Below are positions 52,988 to 58,787 of a stretch of DNA of 58,787 nt, piece by piece. Each line of letters opens with the position of its first letter. Position 1 is the stretch's first letter. Source of the stretch: Candidatus Gemmiger stercorigallinarum (GTDB taxonomy: Bacteria > Bacillota > Clostridia > Oscillospirales > Ruminococcaceae); the NCBI GenBank assembly GCA_019119495.1, contig DWWX01000010.1:1-58787 (forward strand), read 5' to 3'. The position numbers and the translations under genes were made by a program. Under the pieces are notes generated by a model, which was given only the letters and a program-made list of their open reading frames with translations, made no database searches and was not told the DNA's origin.

Positions 52988-53581
52988 ATGGCTGAAAAGT
53001 ATGTGATCACCATTTCCCGCCAGTTTGCCAGCATGGGCCGTTCCATTGCCAAAAAGCTGGCCGAGGAGCTGGGCATCGAGTTTTACGACCGCGACATCGT
53101 CGAGCAGACCGCCCGCCGCATGGGCCTGCCGGTGTCCACCATCTCGGACACCGAGGAGAGCGCCAACAACATCTACTACAAGCGCATCTACCCGCTGGGC
53201 ATGGCCATCAAGAGCATGCAGGACGAGGTGTTCATGGTGCAGCAGAACATCATCCGCGACCTGGCGGACAGGGAAAGCTGCATCATCGTGGGACGCTGCG
53301 CCGACGAGGTGCTGAAAGACCATCCCCGCCTTTTGAACGTCCACGTCTTTGCCCCCAAGGCCGACCGGCTGCGCAACTGCGTTGAGAAGCTGGGCATGGA
53401 CGAGGCCACCGCCAAAAAGACCCTTCCCCGCGTGGACAAGTCCCGCGCCGGCTACCACAAGGTCTACGGCGGCGGCGACGAGTACGTCAACTGCCACCTG
53501 ATGCTCAACTCCAGCCAGTTCGGCATCGAAGGCTCGGCCCACCTGCTGGCACTGATCGCCCGCGACCGGTTCGGGCTGTAA
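52988..53581 (+). CDS. Cytidylate kinase-like protein
   Basis: This 197-residue protein of the cytidylate-kinase-2 family opens with the P-loop-like TISRQFASMGRSIAKKLAEELG and YDRDIVEQTARRMG, and has the middle segment SCIIVGRCADEVL and the LID-like RLRNCVEKLGMDEATAKKTLPRVDKSRAGYHKVYGG. True CMP kinases are a separate family; members of this group are mostly uncharacterised. It lies 13 bp after the permease and ends at a strong terminator, so it is part of the transport operon, which is unexpected. AAGGAGG lies 7 nt before the ATG. Confidence 0.92.
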   Translation: MAEKYVITISRQFASMGRSIAKKLAEELGIEFYDRDIVEQTARRMGLPVSTISDTEESANNIYYKRIYPLGMAIKSMQDEVFMVQQNIIRDLADRESCIIVGRCADEVLKDHPRLLNVHVFAPKADRLRNCVEKLGMDEATAKKTLPRVDKSRAGYHKVYGGGDEYVNCHLMLNSSQFGIEGSAHLLALIARDRFGL

Positions 53582-53640
53582 GCCCCCTGCCCCGCCGGGG
53601 CGGCCGGCACCGACAAAATCGATACGCTATATACGGCAAG

Positions 53641-53690
53641 CCGCCCGCCGCAAAGAAAGCACAAACTTTCTTTGCGGCGGGCGGTTTTTT
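53641..53690 (+). terminator. Strong terminator of the amino acid ABC operon
   Basis: A 19-bp perfect stem (53641-53659 with 53666-53684; arms contain CCGCCCGCCGCAAAG) is followed by TTTTTT. It separates the operon from the convergent LysR gene. Confidence 0.95.
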
Positions 53691-53715
53691 GTATTTGCTT
53701 TCTGCTGCGGCGGGG

Positions 53716-54609
53716 TCATTCGGGTTTTGCCCCGGTATGGCGGCGCAGCAGGCCGACCAGCGTTTTCAGCGGCGGGTTGCCCTGCAGCGTCTTGTAGTAG
53801 ACGCCGAAGGAGACCGGCGGCACATCCCGCACCGGCAGCCGCGCCACCGGCGCGTCCGGCGGGATGAACAGATCCGGCAGCAGCGAGACGCCGAACCCCG
53901 CCTGCACCAGCACGGTGGCGGCCTCGGCCGAGTCGCAGAAATACAGCTCGGACGGCGCGCGGCCTTCCAGCAGGGCGGCCTGCACCTCCACCGCCTCCAG
54001 CCGCGCTTTGGCCGGGTCCAGCAGCACCAGCTTTTCGCCCGCCAGGTCCCCCAGCTCCACCGAGCTGCGCTGCGCCAGCGGGTTTTCGCGGGCACACAGG
54101 CAGGCGATGGGCACCCGGCGCAGTTCCCGGTAGACGGCGCTCAGCCCCCGCCGGCTTTCCGGCTGGCGGAAGGCCACCACCGCGTCCACGTCGCCGTCCT
54201 CCAGCATACGGTACAAATGCTGGAAAGGCACCACCTGCAGCCGGGGGTGCAGGTCGGGGTATTGGGCGGCCAGCTCTTTCAGCACCGGCGCCAGCAGAAA
54301 CAGCTGGGTGTAGCCGTGGCACCCCAGCGACAGCGTGCGCACCGCCTGGCGGTCCGGGCTGGCGAACCGCTTGACCGCCCGGTTGGCCAGCCCCACCATC
54401 TGCCGGGCGTCGGGCAGGAAGGCCAGGCCTTCCTCGGTGATGCGGACGGTGCGGGTGGTGCGGTGGAACAACTGCACCCCCAGCTCCCGCTCCAGCGTGT
54501 GGATCTGCTGGGTCACGGCGGGCTGGGTCACATGCAGCTGCTCGGCCGCGCGGGCAAAATTGAGCGTTTCGGCCACAGCCAGAAAGCAGCTTAACTGAAC
54601 GGTGTTCAC
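53716..54609 (-). CDS. LysR-family transcriptional regulator
   Basis: This 297-residue regulator has an N-terminal winged helix-turn-helix (VQLSCFLAVAETLNFARAAEQLHVTQPAVTQQIHTLE) and a LysR substrate-binding domain (about 90-290, RTLSLGCHGYTQLFLLAPVL at its start). The start is GTG 54609, with AGAGGGG upstream; it matches the family start, while a longer frame adds an Arg-rich extension. It diverges from the MarR-exporter operon with a palindrome between them (54695-54715), so it could control that operon and itself. Confidence 0.93.
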   Translation of the reverse strand: MNTVQLSCFLAVAETLNFARAAEQLHVTQPAVTQQIHTLERELGVQLFHRTTRTVRITEEGLAFLPDARQMVGLANRAVKRFASPDRQAVRTLSLGCHGYTQLFLLAPVLKELAAQYPDLHPRLQVVPFQHLYRMLEDGDVDAVVAFRQPESRRGLSAVYRELRRVPIACLCARENPLAQRSSVELGDLAGEKLVLLDPAKARLEAVEVQAALLEGRAPSELYFCDSAEAATVLVQAGFGVSLLPDLFIPPDAPVARLPVRDVPPVSFGVYYKTLQGNPPLKTLVGLLRRHTGAKPE

Positions 54610-54694
54610 AGGCAGCCCCTCTCTCTGCAGGCAGGGCCGGCCCGCCTGCCTGCGCAGCCGCACCGTTCTGCACCCCGGCGCGGGGCGGCGCAGT

Positions 54695-54715
54695 TTGATA
54701 ATGTTTGCTTATCAA
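54695..54715. promoter_or_regulatory. Palindromic operator between LysR and MarR genes
   Basis: The perfect inverted repeat TTGATAA-N7-TTATCAA fits the T-N11-A dyad of LysR-type binding sites. It overlaps the spacer and -10 of a possible minus-strand promoter (TTGTGC-N17-CATTAT) for the LysR gene and lies about 40 bp upstream of the marR -10. Confidence 0.7.
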
Positions 54716-54754
54716 TAATAGCACAATCTAAATTCCCTTTCAAGCCAAAATCCG

Positions 54755-54814
54755 TATAATAGAGTTCGCAGGCAGATGGTTCGCAGCCGTACGATCCGCC
54801 TGCGAACCGTTTTT
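54755..54814 (+). promoter_or_regulatory. marR-exporter leader: -10 box and leader terminator
   Basis: TATAAT (54755-54760), with no good -35, is followed by the stem GTTCGCAGGC / GCCTGCGAAC (54764-54773 / 54798-54807) and then CGTTTTTTT. The terminator sits directly after the start site and before the marR Shine-Dalgarno sequence. Expression of the operon may therefore depend on antitermination or read-through. Confidence 0.7.
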
Positions 54815-54869
54815 TTGGCGGGGCAGGCAGTCCGGACCTGCCGCCCGCCGGCAAGGAGGGATGGGGCCC

Positions 54870-55325
54870 ATGCAGGGGACCACATTATTCCGGCTGCGGC
54901 AGCTGAACCTGGCGCTGGAACAGTCCAGCCGCCCCTGCCTGGCGGAGCTGGGGCTGACCAGCGCCCAGGCGGTGGTGCTGCTCTGGTTTTTGCGCCGCGG
55001 CGGCAGCGGCGCCTGCGCGTCCGAGCTGCACCGGCAGCTGGGCGTGTCCAAGGCGGCGCTGTCCGCCACGCTGAAAAACCTGCGGCGTTCCGGCTACCTG
55101 GACATGGTCCGGGACCCCGGCGACGACCGCAAAAAGCGGATGGCGCCCACCGCCAGGGCCAGGGCCGTGCAGCCAAAGATCGAGCAGGGACTGGCCCTGC
55201 AGCACCGCCGCCTGTGCGACGGTATCCCGCTGGGGCAGCTGGCGGCCTTTGACCGCTGCCTGGACCGGATGCTGCAAAACCTGGGCCGCAGCCCCGAACC
55301 AACCACCGGGAGGGAACTACCATGA
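54870..55325 (+). CDS. MarR-family transcriptional regulator
   Basis: This 151-residue winged-helix regulator has a dimer-forming N-terminal helix, then LTSAQAVVLLWFL, the recognition part SELHRQLGVSKAALSATLKNLRRSGYL and the wing DPGDDRKKRMAPTARA. It overlaps the ABC exporter start by 4 bp (ATGA), a typical MarR-exporter pair in which the repressor senses toxic compounds. ATG 54870 is preferred: AAGGAGG lies 10 nt upstream, while the ATG at 54861 abuts it. Confidence 0.93.
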   Translation: MQGTTLFRLRQLNLALEQSSRPCLAELGLTSAQAVVLLWFLRRGGSGACASELHRQLGVSKAALSATLKNLRRSGYLDMVRDPGDDRKKRMAPTARARAVQPKIEQGLALQHRRLCDGIPLGQLAAFDRCLDRMLQNLGRSPEPTTGRELP

Positions 55326-57097
55326 TAAAAACCTTGTTGGCGCAGGTGCGCCAATACAAAAAAGACGCGCTACTGGCGCCGCTGTTCACGGCGCTGGAAG
55401 TGCTGATGGAGGTGCTGATCCCCTTTGTGACCGCCGCCATCATCGACCAGGGCATCCAGGCCGGCAATATGGGCCAGGTCTACCGCTACGGCCTGCTGAT
55501 GCTGGCACTGGCTTTGTTCAGCCTGTGCTTCGGCGTGCTGGCCGGGCGGTTTTCGGCCAGGGCGTCGGCGGGGTATGCCTGCAATCTGCGGGACGCCATG
55601 TACTGCAATGTGCAGACCTTTTCGTTTTCAAACATCGACAAGTTTTCCACCGCCGGGCTGGTCACCCGCATGACCACCGACGTGACCAACCTGCAAAACG
55701 CCTTCCAGATGATCCTGCGCATCGCCGTGCGCGCCCCGCTGATGCTGGTCTGCTCGATGTTCATGTGCTTTTTCATCAATGTGCGGCTCAGCCTGATCTT
55801 CCTGGCGGCCATCGTGGTGCTGGCGGCGGCGCTTGTCTTTATCATGCTGCGCACCACCCGCATCTTTGACCAGGTGTTCCGCAAGTACGACGACCTGAAC
55901 GCCAGCGTGCAGGAGAACGTCAGCGCCATCCGGGTGGTTAAGGCCTTTGTGCGGGAGGCCTTTGAGAACGAAAAGTTCAAAAAGGCCGCCGACAACCTCT
56001 ACCGCCTGTTTGTCAAGGCCGAGGGCCTGCTGGCTTTGAACAACCCCGCCATGATGCTGGTGGTGTACGGCTGCATCCTGGGGCTGTCCTGGTTCGGCGC
56101 CCACTTTATCGTGGCGGGCGCGCTGACCACCGGCGAGCTGACCAGTTTGCTGAGCTACGTGATGAGCGTGCTGATGAGCCTGATGATGCTTTCGATGGTG
56201 TTTGTGATGATCTCGATGAGCACCGCCAGCGCCGAGCGCATCGCCGAGGTGCTGACCGAGACCCCCGACCTGGCCCAGCCGGCCAAGGCCGACGCCGTCA
56301 TCCCCAACGGCAGCATCGACTTTGACCATGTCAGCTTTTCGTACAAGCACGGCAGCGGCGAAAAGACGCTGCACGACATCACCCTGCATATCAACTCCGG
56401 CGAGACGGTGGGCATCATCGGCGGCACCGGCAGCGGCAAATCCAGCCTGGTCAACCTGGTCAGCCGCCTGTACGACGCGGACACCGGCCGGATCTGCGTG
56501 GGCGGCAAGGACGTGCGCAGCTATGACCTGGAGACGCTGCGCAGCCAGGTGGCGGTGGTGCTGCAAAAGAATGTGCTGTTTACCGGCACCATCCTGGACA
56601 ACCTGCGCTGGGGCAAGGAGGACGCCACCGAGGAGGAATGCCGCGAAGCCTGCCGCGCCGCCTGCGCCGACGAGTTCATCGACCGCTTCCCCGACGGGTA
56701 CAACACCTGGATCGAGCAGGGCGGCACCAACGTGTCCGGCGGGCAGAAGCAGCGGCTGTGCATTGCGCGGGCGCTGCTGAAACGGCCCAAGATCCTGATT
56801 TTGGACGACTCCACCAGCGCGGTGGACACCGCCACCGACGCCAAGATCCGCCAAGCCTTTGCCGAGCATATCCCCGGCACCACCAAGCTGATCATTGCCC
56901 AGCGCGTTTCCAGCGTGCAGGACGCCGACCGCATCCTGGTTTTGGACAACGGCGGCGTCAGCGGCTTTGACACCCACGAAAACCTGCTGAAAACCAACGC
57001 GATCTACCGCGAGATCTACGAGGCGCAGACCCGGGGCGGCGGCGACTTTGACCAGCCCGCCCCGGCCGCCCAAACCGGAAAGGATGGTGCGCAGTGA
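55322..57097 (+). CDS. Heterodimeric ABC exporter, subunit with degenerate ATP site
   Basis: This 591-residue half-transporter has six transmembrane helices (to about residue 310) and an ATPase domain with Walker A GGTGSGKSS (about 367) and signature VSGGQKQR. Walker B reads ILILDDSTSAVD, with Asp in place of the catalytic Glu, and the switch His is Gln (IIAQRVSS). This marks the non-catalytic half of type IV exporters such as BmrCD, LmrCD or TM287/288. Its normal signature would complete the active site of the partner. It pumps unknown compounds out of the cell. The stop overlaps the partner start. Confidence 0.95.
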   Translation: MIKTLLAQVRQYKKDALLAPLFTALEVLMEVLIPFVTAAIIDQGIQAGNMGQVYRYGLLMLALALFSLCFGVLAGRFSARASAGYACNLRDAMYCNVQTFSFSNIDKFSTAGLVTRMTTDVTNLQNAFQMILRIAVRAPLMLVCSMFMCFFINVRLSLIFLAAIVVLAAALVFIMLRTTRIFDQVFRKYDDLNASVQENVSAIRVVKAFVREAFENEKFKKAADNLYRLFVKAEGLLALNNPAMMLVVYGCILGLSWFGAHFIVAGALTTGELTSLLSYVMSVLMSLMMLSMVFVMISMSTASAERIAEVLTETPDLAQPAKADAVIPNGSIDFDHVSFSYKHGSGEKTLHDITLHINSGETVGIIGGTGSGKSSLVNLVSRLYDADTGRICVGGKDVRSYDLETLRSQVAVVLQKNVLFTGTILDNLRWGKEDATEEECREACRAACADEFIDRFPDGYNTWIEQGGTNVSGGQKQRLCIARALLKRPKILILDDSTSAVDTATDAKIRQAFAEHIPGTTKLIIAQRVSSVQDADRILVLDNGGVSGFDTHENLLKTNAIYREIYEAQTRGGGDFDQPAPAAQTGKDGAQ

Positions 57098-58787
57098 TGG
57101 CAGCCAACGCAAAGACAGCCGAAGCACCCCGCCGCAGCCCCGGCCAGATGCTGGGCACGATGGGCCGGGTGCTGGGCTATATGGTAAAACGGTACAAATT
57201 TTCCTGCCTGATGGTGGTGGTGTGCATCCTGGGGTCGGCGCTGGCGTCGGTGCAGGGGGTGCTGTTCACCCAAAGCCTGATCGACGATTACATCACCCCC
57301 ATGCTGCAAAGCCAGAGCGCCGACTACGGCCCGCTGGCCGCGGCGCTGATGCGGGTGGCGGGCATCTACGCCATCGGCATCCTGTGCGCCTACGGCTACA
57401 ACCGCATCATGGTCAACGTCAGCCAGGGCACCATGCGGGACCTGCGCGTGGAGCTGTTCCGGCACATGGAATCGCTGCCCATCCGCTACTTTGACACCCA
57501 TGCCCACGGAGACATCATGTCGGTCTATACCAACGACGTGGACACGCTGCGCCAGCTGATGAGCCAGAGCCTGCCCCAGCTGCTCAACTCGTCGGTGACC
57601 ATCGTCACATCGCTGGTCAGCATGATCCTGCTGGACCTGCCGCTGACGGTCATCACGGTGGCGATGATCTGCGTCATGCTGCTGGTGACCACCCGCCTGG
57701 CGGGCCGGTCCGGGCGGTATTTTGCCCGCCAGCAGGCCGACCTGGGCGCGGTGAACGGCTACATTGAGGAGATGATGGACGGCCAGAAGGTGGTCAAGGT
57801 GTTCTGCCACGAGGAGGAGAGCATCCGGCAATTCCGCGTGCTGAACGAGCAGTTGCGGGAAAGTGCCGACAAGGCCAACACCTTTGCCAACATCACCATG
57901 CCGCTGAACGCCAACCTGGGCAACATCAGCTACGTGCTGTGCGCCGTGGTGGGCGCGGCGCTGGCGCTGAACGGCTACGGCGGCCTGACGCTGGGCGCGC
58001 TGGTGTCGTTTTTGACGCTGAACAAAAACGGCACCCAGCCGGTCAGCCAGGTCAGCCAGCAGACCAACAGCATCGTCATGGCCATGGCCGGCGCAAAGCG
58101 CATCTTTGACCTGATGGACGAGGCGCCGGAGGCAGACAGCGGCTACGTGACGCTGGTCAACGCCCGCGAAAAAGCCGACGGCACGCTGGAGGAATGCGCC
58201 GAGCGTACCAACGTCTGGGCCTGGAAGCACCCCCACCACGACGGCACCACCACCTACACCCGCCTGCGGGGCGACATCACCTTTGACGATGTGGATTTCG
58301 GCTACACGCCGGGCAAGATCGTGCTGCACAACATCAAGCTGTACGCCACGCCGGGGCAGAAGATCGCCTTTGTGGGCTCCACCGGCGCGGGCAAGACCAC
58401 CATCACCAACCTGATCAACCGCTTTTACGACATTGCCGACGGCAAGATCCGCTATGACGGCATCAACATCAACAAGATCAAAAAGGCCGACCTGCGGCGG
58501 TCCCTGGGCATCGTTTTGCAGGACACCCACCTGTTTACCGGCACCGTGATGGAAAACATCCGCTACGGCCGCCTGGACGCCACCGACGAAGAGTGCATGG
58601 CGGCCGCAAAGCTGGCCAACGCCGACGCCTTTATCCGCCGCCTGCCCGACGGCTACAACACCCTGCTGACCGGCGACGGCGCCAACCTGAGCCAGGGCCA
58701 GCGGCAGCTGCTGGCCATTGCCCGCGCCGCCGTGGCCGACCCGCCGGTGCTGATTTTGGACGAGGCCACCAGCTCCATCGATACCCG
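57097..58787 (+). CDS. Heterodimeric ABC exporter, catalytic subunit (3' end cut)
   Basis: The first 563 codons of the partner half-transporter are visible; the window ends just after the D-loop. It has six transmembrane helices (to about 330), Walker A STGAGKTT, signature LSQGQRQL (a deviation from LSGGQ) and a normal Walker B with catalytic Glu (VLILDEATSSID). The canonical Walker B here and the deviant signature mirror the degenerate subunit upstream, as expected for one active and one inactive site. An insertion of about 30 residues (ECAERTNVWAWKHPHHDG) lies just before the ATPase domain. The start is ATG 57097, overlapping the preceding stop. Confidence 0.95.
   Translation, partial: MAANAKTAEAPRRSPGQMLGTMGRVLGYMVKRYKFSCLMVVVCILGSALASVQGVLFTQSLIDDYITPMLQSQSADYGPLAAALMRVAGIYAIGILCAYGYNRIMVNVSQGTMRDLRVELFRHMESLPIRYFDTHAHGDIMSVYTNDVDTLRQLMSQSLPQLLNSSVTIVTSLVSMILLDLPLTVITVAMICVMLLVTTRLAGRSGRYFARQQADLGAVNGYIEEMMDGQKVVKVFCHEEESIRQFRVLNEQLRESADKANTFANITMPLNANLGNISYVLCAVVGAALALNGYGGLTLGALVSFLTLNKNGTQPVSQVSQQTNSIVMAMAGAKRIFDLMDEAPEADSGYVTLVNAREKADGTLEECAERTNVWAWKHPHHDGTTTYTRLRGDITFDDVDFGYTPGKIVLHNIKLYATPGQKIAFVGSTGAGKTTITNLINRFYDIADGKIRYDGININKIKKADLRRSLGIVLQDTHLFTGTVMENIRYGRLDATDEECMAAAKLANADAFIRRLPDGYNTLLTGDGANLSQGQRQLLAIARAAVADPPVLILDEATSSIDT

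Overview
The window is ordinary chromosome of a GC-rich, Gram-positive anaerobe. GC is high throughout, yet the gene set is Firmicutes-like: CIRCE operators, a GlgC/GlgD pair, TmcAL, a DnaD/DnaI-like primosome pair, an SdpI-like protein, many lipobox lipoproteins and strong AAGGAGG ribosome binding sites. Ferredoxin-type oxidoreductases and acetate kinase fit a fermenter. A gut Oscillospiraceae/Ruminococcaceae relative (Faecalibacterium, Gemmiger or Subdoligranulum type) is the best guess; this is inference, since no 16S gene is present. I see no rRNA, CRISPR array, integrase or intact insertion sequence.

Layout. 1-5.2 kb: 5' end of a clpB under a CIRCE operator, diverging from a response regulator / kinase / membrane protein / lipoprotein operon. 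5.2-9.7 kb: an Fe-S aldo/keto reductase behind a MerR-type promoter, a trigger-factor-like lipoprotein, an ArsR-SdpI pair and a TetR regulator. 10.4-14.2 kb: CarD-like regulator, a phosphoribosyltransferase-like protein lacking its acidic pair, dnaD-dnaI-like genes, tRNA-Pro and tRNA-Gln. 14.4-22.7 kb: phosphofructokinase, a Cys-based phosphatase, a PfkB kinase, a lipoprotein, a GltD-like oxidoreductase, and tmcAL diverging from ackA. 22.9-35.9 kb: glycogen genes glgB-glgC-glgD-glgA, an SGNH hydrolase, a second and complete CIRCE-controlled clpB, a GH13 amylase followed by a 55-residue membrane protein, and an uncharacterised membrane protein. 36.1-43.3 kb: polysaccharide deacetylase, GNAT, PPOX-fold protein, cysteine synthase, a large HTH regulator and an orphan adenylate-forming ligase, with a MITE-like element between the last two. 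43.4-45.6 kb: tRNA-Leu, a highly structured non-coding stretch and an ECF sigma/anti-sigma pair. 45.7-48.5 kb: an ftsH operon with overlapping genes. 48.7-58.8 kb: TetR, a polar amino acid ABC operon ending in a cytidylate-kinase-like gene, LysR, and a MarR-controlled heterodimeric ABC exporter cut by the window end.

How it fits together. Central carbon flow is prominent: phosphofructokinase and acetate kinase for glycolysis and ATP from acetyl phosphate, GlgBCDA for glucan storage, and GH13 for alpha-glucan breakdown. Proteostasis is the second theme: two ClpB disaggregases, FtsH, and an extracytoplasmic foldase. No large novel system stands out. The best leads are: two clpB copies with the same variant CIRCE site; a nested-hairpin region between near-identical 18-bp repeats (43579-43913); a 172-bp MITE-like element; a histone-H1-like tail on GlgB; a degenerate phosphoribosyltransferase; and a MerR-type promoter without its regulator.
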